The notes beneath the pieces were generated by a model. That model saw only the letters and a list, made by a program, of their open reading frames with translations, was not told where the DNA came from and did no database searches. From Calliopum simillimum (taxonomy: Eukaryota; Arthropoda; Insecta; Diptera; Lauxaniidae), in assembly GCA_951812925.1 (NCBI GenBank), contig OX638372.1:50991722-51055721 (forward strand): a stretch of 64,000 nucleotides of DNA, in the 5' to 3' direction. Numbering within the stretch: position 1 is the first letter of the stretch; the number at the start of each line of letters is the position of its first letter. The translations under genes and the position numbers were made by a program. This document shows, one piece after another, positions 34,925 to 45,622 of the stretch.

Positions 34925-35437
34925 GCATTTAAATCAAAAACAAGAGTTTTTAAATCAAAAACCCAAAAGTGTTTACGTATCAAAAACAAGTGTTTTTAAA
35001 TCAAGAACAAATACGTTTTTGTTTCAAGAACAAATACGTTTTTGCTTCAAAAACAAGGGCTTTAATTTCAAAAACAAGCGTTTTCAAACCAAAAACAAAT
35101 GAATCAGTCATCTTTTAAAGGGGATATATGACAAAATTCTTACTTGTGACAAATTGAGGAAAAACCCTCATAAGTTTGGTAATTCTTATTCTGATGCAAT
35201 TTTAAAGATGGGGTTTAACTAACAGTGATATTAAGCTATAATCTGCATACTTAGAAAAAAGATAGACCAATCAAATGTGTTCTTACACCAAAAACAAGGG
35301 CTTTAATTTCAAACACAAGTGCTTTTAAATCAAAAACTATTATGTTTTTATATCAAGAATTAGTGCTTTAGTATTAATAACAAGTGTTTTTAAATCAAAA
35401 ATTTATGATTCAAATTAGAAAACATCTGTTTTTATAT
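34925..35437. repeat. AAAAACAAGTGTTTTTAAATC minisatellite, first segment
   Basis: About 28-bp degenerate units such as ATCAAAAACAAGTGTTTTTA, CAAGAACAAATACGTTTTTG and TCAAAAACAAGGGCTTTAAT recur, with a non-repeat stretch at about 35105-35280. The repeat continues after the TTAA element at 35442-35768. It is non-coding. Confidence 0.7.
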
Positions 35438-35441
35438 TTAA

Positions 35442-35768
35442 CCCTTTCGAACCGGGACAATATATCCCAAAAATTTTTGAATAAATACTTTTGAATAATA
35501 TAACTCGGTTTTAACGTCACTTAAATTGAATGAATTAATAAAATTAAAGCAATTTTTTATAACCACTGTTTTTTCTTATAACCACTTCAAGGACATTGTA
35601 TCCCGAAAATTCAAATCCAAAACATCTGTTGAGAGTACAGACCGGAAGCGCCTTTGGTGGTGAAAATTTGAATTTAGAGACGGTCAAACATTTTACTTAA
35701 ATTTAGTTTCTAAGATTAACCTATCACAAATATTATGTACCCCACAGTTTTTTTCCGGGTCGAAAGGG
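35442..35768. mobile_element. piggyBac-like MITE with TTAA duplication
   Basis: A 327-bp unit. The ends CCCTTTCGAACCGGGACA and TTCCGGGTCGAAAGGG are imperfect inverted repeats with TTAA directly outside each (35438-35441 and 35769-35772), the hallmark of piggyBac-type insertion. No ORF. It splits the surrounding minisatellite. Confidence 0.8.
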
Positions 35769-35990
35769 TTAAGATAATTTTTTTTAAAATTAAAAACTTT
35801 TGATTCAAAGTCAAAAGTATTCGTTTTTATTATTAAAGTCCTTTTTCAATAGTACTGATGTAAAATATTACTTACGACACCATTGCGTTAGAGAGAATAA
35901 GAGAGAGAGGGAGTAATGAATACATTTTTACTGAGTGAATGAGTTATCAATCAGATCTCAATTTCAAATACATACCTACAAATACTTTTA

Positions 35991-36245
35991 ATTGAAGAGT
36001 GGCCGTACCAAAGGGCCTAAGTACCACTTCGAGGCAGAAATAATGTCATACTTTTGATGTGCCTAATAGTCGGTTATTTGATTGTTATAATTTTTTTAAC
36101 ATAATGACATCAATTTCACACTATCAAGTAAATTTTTGGTGAAAACGGAAAACAATTTTATTAATTTCTAACAAAATCACACGCGTTACATATTACTTTT
36201 GCCACGAAATGGTACTTAGGCCCTTTGGTATGGCCGCTCCTCAAT
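35991..36245. mobile_element. 255-bp MITE with ATTGA(A/G)GAG(T/C)GGCC ends
   Basis: Inverted ends of about 35 bp carry GGCCGTACCAAAGGGCCTAA at the left and TTAGGCCCTTTGGTATGGCC at the right. The interior shares words (CACTATCAAGTAAA, ATTACTTTTGCC) with the composite element at 25.8-28.9 kb, which suggests common descent. No ORF. Confidence 0.75.
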
Positions 36246-36285
36246 TGTAGAACGCATACTTTTAAGTCAAATACAAACTTATTAA

Positions 36286-36688
36286 GGGCCGGTTTCACAA
36301 TGTACAGTTAAGATATTTTTAAACTAAAGTTTACTAACGGAAGCCATGGGTATAAACTTTCCGTTAAATTATTTGGATTTCAATAAATTCCATTTTTTTA
36401 CTTATAGTTAAAAATATATTGTGAATAAATAAAAAATTTCCCCTTAAAATGTTTTCAAAAAATGTAAACATTTCAAATTTTTTCATATGAATTTCAAAAA
36501 ATATTTGAATTTATTTCAATCTGCCAGTTAAATTTTAACTGAAAAAATTGTGCCAGTTAAAGTTAACTGAACGTTGGAGTTTATTTTCCGTCAGTTAATA
36601 AATAACTTCACATTGAGAAAACAATTTTATTCAAACTTACAGTTAAAGTTTCAGTTAAACGTTAACTGGACATTGTGAAAACGGCCCT
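36286..36688. mobile_element. 403-bp MITE with GGGCCGGTTTCACAATGT ends
   Basis: The ends GGGCCGGTTTCACAATGTAC and ACATTGTGAAAACGGCCC are inverted with TTAA outside both. Subterminal (C)AGTTAA motifs recur many times inside (for example near 36530-36660). Assignment to piggyBac (TTAA) or a Harbinger relative (GGGCC start) is open. No ORF. Confidence 0.75.
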
Positions 36689-36692
36689 TAAT

Positions 36693-37963
36693 GTATGAAA
36701 TTTTATTTTAAATCAAAAACTTTTCAAATTTGATTTAAAAATAGTCATTTTTTTTAATCAAATACGTTTCCACTTAGTTTTAAAAGCAGTTAATTTTTTC
36801 CTGTGTAGTTCTTATTGGATAATTTGAGTCACTCGCATGCATTAAACTTACAATTTGGAGCCAACAATCATTGAAAATGTTACTTAGTGTAATTTGATTT
36901 TTATGTTACAACTTTTTTACTTTATGAACTGCAGCTGTTGGCCCAAAAAATTTATGTCTTTCAAAGTTGTGTGGAATTTTGCCAAACGACTTCCAGGTGT
37001 TGGTTGCACACAGCCTAAAGTTCTGAAATGAAATTTCTCAAATTCATTGCCCACTTCTGCGCCTGCGCAACATGAATTCCTAAATAAATTTTATCTTTGA
37101 GCTTTTGGAATTCAGCTTCTTTCAAATTGAAATTCATCTCTTAATGTTTAAATAAACAATTATAAAATTTGTTATGTTTTTTTTTTTTTAAAGCGTTTTA
37201 TTTAAAGTTTTGCATTTATTTATGCTGAAGGTTAAGTTGACAAATTATTAGTTAATTGTTTAGTTGGCTTTTTTTTCCAGCAACAAAAACAAGAGCGTTG
37301 TTGATTTTTGTCATATGATTTGGCAAACAGCTGTAGTTTTGTTTTTATCTTTATTTATGTTGTTGAAATTGTTTTTTTTTTTTTTTTTTGCTTAAATAAG
37401 TATGTTTGTCATGTACTATGTAGTATGTTATTTATGTATGTTTTTCTTTTTATTGTACCTGATTTGAAATTTAAATTTTTTTGTTTGTTAATCGTCTAAC
37501 ATGGTAAGTAATGTAATAGAAACTACTTATGTTGGGGTAGCGGCAAATAAAAGATTTTGTAAAGTTTTTATTTAAATTATTACAAAAAATATACAACAAA
37601 GCATTTGTAATACATTTTTCTTTTGGTTGAATTCTATCAGACTTTCATATATTTAAAGAAACGTGATTGAAATTGCAGTTATTGTGTCAAAATACCTTCG
37701 GGTGTCCCAGAAAAATTTTCAATTAAGTATTGTTGATAGCCATAGCCATACAGCAAATATTTTGGATGTAAAATTCAAACCAAATTGGAATGAATACAAA
37801 TCCACACTAAATTTGGCATAAAATCGATGCTAAAACTTGGTATACAAATAGTTTATACTGGTTCGTATAAAATTAATACAAATAAAGTATTAATAAAATT
37901 TACACTATTTTGGCTTAAATTTATTAGTATTTCCATACAAAATTTTTTTACACTATTTTTGTA
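36693..37963. other. AT-rich intergenic DNA, no gene seen
   Basis: Poly(T) runs near 37170 and 37370 and no recognisable protein. The ORF at 37308 is T-rich and chance-like. Confidence 0.35.
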
Positions 37964-38844
37964 GGGGAAGGTGGGGAATCGTGGGCCACGTTTTTATTTT
38001 GTTAAATATCTTCAAAAAAAAAAAAAAATTTTGCAAATTGTAATATGGTATGTTATTCTACATGAAGTTAGGTAACTTTTGACTATTACACCTTCTAACA
38101 ATTCTTTTGTTTTTTCCGACTTCTCGTGGTTTGAAAAAAATTAGTGTTTTTGCGATTTTCAAAAATGGTGGGGAATCGTGGGCCACCGCCGTAATTAAGT
38201 AAAAATCAAACAATTATGATGCAAAACTTTATTGAATTAGTTGAAATGACAAGTAAAGTCATTTTAATCGACAAAATGAAGAAGAATAATAGCGTGGCAT
38301 GATAGCTGAAAATTAACAAAGAAATAGGAAAATTTGATACAAAATATGTATTTATTGTTTTATTTATTGATTCACAGCCTCCATTTTGCACAAAACATCA
38401 TAAACACAACATACAAATGTGTATTGATACGAAAACTGTCAAAACACGGGTGGCCCACGAAGTGGCTCACGATTCCCCACAAGCTACTTTTTGCAAAACA
38501 ACGGCGTGTAATTGACTTGTTGAAATGTCATGCAAAATTACTTTTGTATGTTGAAACGCAAAGGTCTAACGATAATAAAGAACACATTTACCTGTGTTTT
38601 GTCGTAGCAATTCGTCCAAGAATGATGGAAATCAAACACGCAAAAAAAGTTTTGCAGATACTTTTTTTTGGGCGAGTATTGTACAAAGCAAATAAAACGC
38701 GTACGTTTGTCAACAACCAATGTAAAAATAAGTTGAGGCTAAGGGAAAACGATTACAGTTGCATTTAACTATTTATCTCGACATACTGCCAAAAGGTGGC
38801 GGTGTCTCACGATTCCCCATGGCCCACGATTCCCCACTTTCCCC
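37964..38844. mobile_element. TA-flanked element filled with GTGGGGAATCGTGGGCC boxes
   Basis: The ends GGGGAAGGTGGGGAATCGTG and CACGATTCCCCACTTTCCCC are inverted and flanked by TA. The box GTGGGGAATCGTGGGCCAC also occurs at 38169. Inverted versions occur near 38449-38480 (GTGGCCCACGAAGTGGCTCA, CACGATTCCCCAC) and doubled at the right end. The 144-codon ORF at 38334-38768 crosses these boxes, has no recognisable domain, and is probably non-coding. Confidence 0.8.
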
Positions 38845-39169
38845 TATAATATTTATATAGAAGTTCATATGAAAGTATTTTAAGCCATTTCATATAAAAT
38901 TCATATTGTGCTATATAAACACATTTTACATAATTTACGAATAAATATTTCGGAATTAAAAAATGATATTGATACTAACGCAGAATAAATTCTATAATGA
39001 AAAATTATCTTACAATAATTATATGTGTTTTTTCATTTTGAAAAACAAATTCCATAAATTACATAAAAAATTTTCAATTACATATTTTCTTGAAGCCTCC
39101 ATATGCTAACAAAAGTTCACTTAGTAGGTGTCATGTTATACATTTTTAGTAAATCAAAACATTCCGTAA

Positions 39170-39610
39170 AAAAAAGATAATTCAATGAAATTTGGTACGC
39201 TGCCTCCGTCGTCAAAGTTAGCTCTTGGGATAGAAAATGAGCGAAATTGGTCAATGGACACGCTTTACGGACACCCTTTAGGAGAATTTTTTACGACAAT
39301 GCAACCGAAATACACATAAATACAACGAGTTGTAAGCGCAAGCTCTGAAAAAAAAATCTGGGCAAATTCGGACAAGAGGGCGTGGCACCTCCCACATAAG
39401 CAAAAGCTTCAAAAAGTTTAACTGAAAGCGTTTTTTGAGATAATCGAACTAAATTTTACTCAGACACTAAAAACTATAAATGCAAGCTCTCAACAAAAAC
39501 TGGGTGAACTCGGACAAGAGGGTATAGCACCTCCCTTTTAAGCAAAATTTTAAAAATACTGCAGTGTAAGGTATTTAATGTTTGGCCAGGCCAAAGGTAA
39601 CACCCTTACT
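39170..39610. mobile_element. Right-hand fragment of the CTAGTAAGGGTG family
   Basis: Matches the right part of the element at 59172-60796: AATTCAATGAAATTTGG, CCTCCGTCGT, GAGGGCGTGGCACCTCCCA, TACTGCAGTGTA, GTTTGGCCAGGCCAAAG, ending ACACCCTTACTAGC. The left arm is missing. Confidence 0.7.
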
Positions 39611-39838
39611 AGCTTTTTATTTTGTTTTGCAATTATTATTTTCAATAGCGTCAGAACACATTCAAAGCTTCTGAAAATTTTGCTATAAAGACTTTTATAT
39701 CTGAGTCAATCTTTGCGTAACCGATCAAGATTTGGATTGACATTTTTGATTTTTTTGAAAATTAATGAAAAGTAAGTATTTGACATACATTTAGCTTAGA
39801 GGTATTTTAAGAATGTATGGAGATCCTTGGTAACAACA

Positions 39839-40098
39839 TTTTGATGCTTGACACCCCTCAATTTTGTGAGGTTGGAAAAAAAAATTAATTTGCAAAAAAA
39901 ATTTTGGGGGTGGGGGCATTTGACCCCTCTTGAGGGGACCCCTAAACATTTGTATTGCTGTATGTAAATTTTTTCTCTTTTTCTCTCACCTTTGACCTCG
40001 ATGCGCCAACCTTTACTCTCACCCCACCCCCAAAATTTTTTTTGCAAACTCATTTTTTTTTCCAACCTCACAAAATTGAGGGGTGTCAAGTATCAAAA
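39839..40098. repeat. 260-bp hairpin element
   Basis: Left arm TTTTGATGCTTGACACCCCT and CAATTTTGTGAGGTTGG, plus AAAATTTTGGGGGTGGGG, are mirrored by CCCCACCCCCAAAATTTT, CCAACCTCACAAAATTG and AGGGGTGTCAAGTATCAAAA. The loop is about 90 bp. It is a probable MITE and is non-coding. Confidence 0.75.
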
Positions 40099-40938
40099 TC
40101 CAAAATTCGCGCACTAAAACACCCTTACTGATTATGCAAGTGTAGCGCTGGTGAAGTCTAAAATTACACTGCTGATTCCGAAAATTGTATTATTTTTTTT
40201 TAATTCGTGTCGTTTTCGAGATATCGGTCATTTTCAGTTTTCGGACCAAAAAAAAAAGATAGTTCCATTTAAATACAAATATCTCAAGAACCAATGTTTG
40301 TATTCAAACGTATTATATCTCATATTAAAGGTAATTAAATTACCTACAAATGATATTCAAATCACTTTTTGGTTGGTTTGTCAGTTTCAGCGAAATAAAT
40401 TGATTTCTAAAAAAAACATTTTTTTTTTTCGAAAAAATTAACAAAAAATCAAAATCAACTGCAGATTTATACAAGAAGAAATAACTTTTTTATAATTTTT
40501 TTTTGTTTTTGTATTATAGACTATATATTTGTGAAGAAAATAAGATACCACTTAAAAAAATCGATGGGAAAATGCAAAAGTTGTATACAATTCATTGATA
40601 AATTACTAAAATGCGTTTTTGCCTATTTTTTTCGGTTTTTTTTAGTAAACTGTCGATAATTTGAAACTTTTTGTAAAACACATGAGAAAATTCAAAAAAT
40701 TATTAAAGTTAGCGTTAAAACAAAATACCCGTGTCTCGTCGTTTTTCTCCAGCACGTCAGATTTTTTTTTATCGATTTTTGAAGTTTTTTAATCCACTGT
40801 ACATGAAAAAAACAAAAATAACGCATTCTTGTGTTAAATTGATGCAAATAGCTATATGATCCTTACATTTGAGGTGTATCATGTGTTCAGTAAACTTACG
40901 CAAGATATTACGAGGAATATTTTTGTAGAAAATTTTAA

Positions 40939-41019
40939 CCCTCTAAGACCCTTACATGTGGGTCATTTTGACCTCCCCACATTTAGGTTAAAAGACCTAC
41001 ATGTGGGGGTTTTAGAGGG
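40939..41019. mobile_element. 81-bp TTAA-flanked mini-element
   Basis: Ends CCCTCTAA(G)ACCC and GGGGGTTTTAGAGGG are inverted with TTAA directly outside both sides. ACATGTGGGTC and GACC(T)ACATGTGGG form an inner pair. It occupies the exact centre of the foldback element, so it is either a tiny piggyBac-like insertion or the foldback's own loop. Confidence 0.6.
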
Positions 41020-41648
41020 TTAAAATTGTCTACAAAAATATTCCTCGTAATATCTTGCGTAAGTTTACTGAACACATGATACACCTCAAATGTAAGGATC
41101 ATATAGCTATTTGCATCGATTTAACACAAGAATGCGTTATAAATCTGCAGTTGATTTTGATTTTTTGTTAATTTTTTCGAAAAAAAAAAATATTTTTTTT
41201 AGAAATCAATTTATTTCGCCGAAACTAACAAACCAACCAAAAAGTGATTTGAATATCATTTGTAGGTACCCAATGTGCACAAAAACGGATGAGGATCCGT
41301 TTCGAATCCATTACGAGTTCATAAAGGTATAAAAAACGTAATCCGCGGTAACGGATCCATTTCGAACCCGTAACGTACATCAAAAACGAATTCAAAACGC
41401 TTTGTTTAGATAAAAAAAAAAACATTTTGAAGCGCTTATTAGCGAATAAAAAAAAATTAAATTCCGCAGTGCGGGCCCGTTTCGAATCCGAAACTTATGT
41501 AAAAACGAATTCAAAACGGATTTGCTTTTAAATATGTTAATGCTGTATATTTACAGAAAAAAACCGTTTTGATGCGCCTATTAGCAATTAAAAAATAATA
41601 AAAAGAAAAAAAAGGAAGAAAAATAAAGGGTAAAAATCCACCTCTGGT

Positions 41649-41662
41649 AGGATTCGAACCTG
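41649..41662 (-). other. B-box-like tRNA T-arm motif in the left arm
   Basis: GGATTCGAACC at 41650-41660 is an exact reverse complement of the RNA polymerase III B box GGTTCGAATCC. It is placed in the left arm at the mirror position of the tRNA-like stretch in the right arm. Flanking bases form only a partial T stem, so this is a remnant. Confidence 0.5.
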
Positions 41663-41847
41663 GGAAAATCCGTTTCGATTCCGTAAATACTTCAAATACG
41701 AACTCAAAACGGATTTGCTTTATTTAATTTTTATGATAAAAAAAATATTTATAATTTGTTTTTTTTTTTTTCTTTTTATTTTATTGCGTATGATTTTTTG
41801 TAAACTTTTCAAACTCTGTTTGAAAAAATGTTTTTGATTCCAAATTT

Positions 41848-41852
41848 GAGTA
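41848..41852. repeat. Target site duplication GAGTA, left
   Basis: GAGTA immediately before the left LTR matches GAGTA immediately after the right LTR (48049-48053), a 5-bp duplication as usual for BEL/Pao elements. Confidence 0.9.
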
Positions 41853-42174
41853 TGTTTATGAAAAATATTAAGTTTTATCCTAAGTTTATTTGACTAGAAT
41901 TTGAATTCTTTAATTTTGAAAATTTTGCTATTTAATAATTTAGTTTACACCGCCACTGGTTGTTTTTTCTACTATTTAAAGAACCGTAAAATCATTCGAG
42001 TAATTCTTCTTTCTATTTTGCTTTTCACCTAACTGTTAAATCATACGATTCTAATACTCTCAGTGGCGCATAGCAATGTAACATTTTAAGCTAGTCATAA
42101 GAAATTTGACAAAAATAAATTAGTCTGTTATGAAACGTTAAACTCAACGCAACTACTTAGTTTGTTCTTAGACA
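41853..42174 (+). repeat. Left LTR of BEL/Pao element, 322 bp
   Basis: Starts TGTTTATGAAAAATATTAAG and ends TTTGTTCTTAGACA (TG...CA). By eye it is the same length as, and identical to, the right LTR. It should hold the promoter. Position 42119 begins a TTAGTCTGTTATG block, but the transcription start cannot be placed. Confidence 0.95.
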
Positions 42175-42178
42175 TTTT

Positions 42179-42197
42179 TTGGTGACCCCGACGTGAT
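42179..42197 (+). other. Primer binding site of the BEL element
   Basis: TGGTGACCCCGACGTGATC begins five to six bases after the left LTR. TGG at its start matches the complement of a tRNA CCA end, and the rest resembles a tRNA acceptor plus T stem. The exact primer tRNA is not assigned. Confidence 0.7.
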
Positions 42198-42581
42198 CGT
42201 TGTCGCGTTAAAGAGAGTTAAATTTTATTTTCTATTACCGCGCTTAATAGTAAAAAACAAAAACAAAATTGTGTGTTTTAATTGTGGCTGCTTATTACTG
42301 CGCTTAATAAAAAAAAAACATTGTGTATATATATATTGTTGTTGCGTTGAAAACATACATACGAACATAACTGTTTGCAAATTCTTTTGCCCAGCTGCAT
42401 AAAGCTTCACATACAACTTGTGAAAAAACAAAAAAAACTAAAATAGTGTTTTAACTATCGAAGTGCTCCTCAACTGGATTTTGTTAAAAAAAACTAAAAA
42501 AGTGTTTTTACTGTTGAAGTGCTCCTCAACTGGATTTTGTTATAAAAAATTAAAACGTGTAAAAAACTACCTAAGTAAATT

Positions 42582-45500
42582 ATGGCTACCATCGATACTC
42601 TACGGAATAAAAGAACCTATCTAAAGGGAGCCGCCTCCAGGAACGTGATACTGAATTAGGAGAATTTGAAGAGAGATATTTTCAAATGAAAGCGAAGTTC
42701 AGTAAAATTATTGATGCCAAGCTGCTTGCAAATGTTAATAGTGATCCCCTCAACTCAACAACAACGCATCAAGATGCTATGCAGAAACTGTTGGAGTCCC
42801 AAACATCTTTTTTGGAAAAATTGACAGCGTCACCTACCGCAAACACCTCTGTCCCAGCTGCTGATATACGACTTCCTAAGCTGAATATTCCAATATTTGA
42901 AGGTAACTACTCTGAATTTAGATCATTCTTTGATTTATTCAACAGCTCAGTGCATAACAACCATACATTGACTGCATCACAGAAGTTTCAATATCTGAAA
43001 GGGTTGTTAAAGGGTGAGCCTGCCATGCTTATACGACATCTTGCTGTGTCAGATCAAAACTACGAGGAAGCCATAAAAAAGATTCAAGATCGTTATGATA
43101 AGCCTTCACTGGTTATTGATTCTTTAATCGAAACATTTTTATCTATATCTAAAGCAGATGACTCTCAAGGTCTTCGAAACGTATCGAATATTGCTGATGA
43201 AGTTATACGTGGGCTTAGAGCGCAAGGCGAGGAAGCAGAGAAACGTGATCCGTGGCTGATACATCTTTTACTTAAAAAAGTCGATAGAGAAACTCATCAT
43301 TCTTGGGCTGAGCATTGTAGTAAAACTACATTTCCTACGCTGGAGAATTTTATCATTTTCATCAATGAACGTTGTGATGCATTAGAACGTGTTCCAACTC
43401 CAATTGAAAAGCAACGCGCTGGCGGAACACAATCTAAAATTAAATCCGTCAGAACTTATTCTGGCTACATGAAACGATCCTGTTTTGCGTGCTCTCAAGA
43501 CCACCATCTTGCCTATTGCCCTACGTTTATCAAGATGTCTACGCCCAATCGCATAAATTTTGTAAAAGAGAAAAGATTGTGTTTTAATTGTTTGAAGCAG
43601 GGACATTCAGTACAAAATTGTCCATCTAAACACCTTTGTGAATTTTGCAAAGGTCATCATCATTCTTATATTCATCTAGAGCGAAATTCTAACTACAATA
43701 CGGTCGCAGCTGCCATGGTGAAAAAAGTGGATTCTCTCCCCACTAAGGATGAGAAAAAATCGAGTGAACTGCCTAAAAAAGTCGAAGCTACAATAGATGC
43801 TGTAACTACATCAATCAATCTTGCTGCCACATCTGAGGTAAGAAATCTAAATATGCTTTTGCCCACTGCTAGGGTTTTTGTTAAGGACAACATGGGTTGC
43901 TTCCAAGGCTGTAATATTCTATTGGACTCTGGATGCCAGAACACGTTGATTTCCGAGCGGTGTGCAAATAGACTTGGATTACAACGATCTGCCTCTAAAA
44001 TATTTATCCACGGATTGGGAAATAACAAGGCTGGTGCAACACGGGGTATAGTCGAGCTTCAGGTAAAATCTATTTATAATTCTGAAAGTGTTGTCATGCT
44101 AGCCCATGTTTTTAAGAGTCTTACATCTCAATTGCCATGTTCTTCGCTTACAATAAACTATTGGGAAGATATAAAAAATCTGTCTCTTGCTGATCCCAAA
44201 TTTGATACTCCAAAGGATATTGACATCCTTGTAGGATATGACTATTTCTTTACTCTATTAAAAGAAGGGCGTATTGTTAAAAATGGTAATTTGCTAGCTC
44301 AAAATACAATCTTTGGCTATGTTGTTTGTGGAGGTTGTACGTCTGAAAACACCTTTAGTACTTGCCACATAATGACTCAAAATATACCTGAAGTTGATTT
44401 GAACCAAACTTTGCAACTATTTTGGAAACTTGAAAGCGTCCCTCAGATGACTACTACTTTGACTGCTGAAGATCAGCAAGCTGAAGACTTTTATAAATCT
44501 ACTACTATCCGTGCTGATAGATATTCAGTCAGACTTCCATTTGTGAAAAATCCTGAAACTGGTAAATCCTATGCGGGGGCCTTAAGACGACTACTGTCTA
44601 TGGAAAGGAAATTTAAATCTAATCCTGATTTAAAACTATCCTATACAGAATTTATGAGTGAATACTTGTCACTGGGTCATATGAAACTTGTTCCCCAGGA
44701 GGAAATAAATCGTCCGTCCGAAAACGTTTATTACTTGCCTCACCATGCTGTTCTTAGAGAAAATTCTTTAACCACAAAACTAAGAGTGGTATTTGATGGT
44801 TCTGCTAAATCATCTAATGGAAAATCGCTAAATGACAATTTACTAAAAGGACCAATTTTGCAACAAGACTTAATAGCTGTTCTTTTGAGATATCGTTGTA
44901 AGAAGTACTGCTTTTCGGCAGACATTCAACAAATGTTTCGAATGATAAATGTACAAGAATGTGATCAGGACTATCAGCGCATTTTATGGCGAAATTCACC
45001 TAATGAGGAAGTTCAACATTATCGATTAACTACTGTAACTTATGGCACGCGTCCCGCACCCTATCTTTCTATTCGCACTCTCCTACAGCTGAGTGATGAC
45101 GAGCATAATCGGTACCCTATGGCTAGTGAAGCTGTTAAAAATTCATTTTATGTTGACGATTGTATGGCAGGCTCCAATACCCTAAAAGAAGCTCAAGAGC
45201 TAGCAGAACAATTAAATAATTTGCTTACGGCTGGCGGTTTCCACTTAAGGAAGTGGGCCACAAATCAGAGTAGTATTCTTCAAAAGATTCCAGATAGTGA
45301 GAAAATTTATAGCATGGTCGATGTGCCATCGGATATGACAGTATGCCTCCTTGGCGTTATTTGGAATCCTATGACTGATTGGTTTTCGTATAAGGTAAAA
45401 GAAAATCAATATTGCCTTAACACCAAAAGGAACCTGCTTTCCGAGATTTCGAAAATTTTTGACCCACTTGGCTGGATATCACCTGCAATTATAGCTGTGA

Positions 45501-45622
45501 AAATAATTATACAGCGACTATGGCTATCCAAACTGGAATGGGATGAGCTGTTGCCTGCTGACATTTTAGACGAAGTCAAACTACTATTTTCAGAGTTTAT
45601 TTACTTAATAACATTAATATAA
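42582..45622 (+). pseudogene. BEL gag-protease-RT ORF, frameshifted near start
   Basis: The likely gag start is the ATG at 42582 (MATIDTLRNKRTYLKG), but the frame shifts near 42640. The long open frame then runs from 42686 (978 codons). It has a gag core at about residues 50-200, zinc knuckles CFACSQDHHLAYC (about 265) and CFNCLKQGHSVQNC (about 297), and an aspartic protease motif LLDSGCQNTLIS (about 411). The RT palm has KLRVVFDGSA, FSADIQQMF (about 742) and FYVDDCMAG (about 820), the YVDD active site typical of Pao RTs. It ends at a TAA at 45620, where a frameshift separates it from the RNase H/integrase part. All enzymatic residues seen are intact. Confidence 0.9.

Noticed and set aside
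34925..35437. Regularly spaced repeat segments as a possible CRISPR array
   Set aside because: Units vary in sequence and spacing, spacers are not unique, and the host is an animal. It is a minisatellite.
38334..38768. 144-codon + strand ORF in the GTGGGGAATCGTGGGCC element
   Set aside because: It crosses the inverted boxes, has no domain and begins in AT-rich repeat DNA. A transposase was considered but no motif fits.
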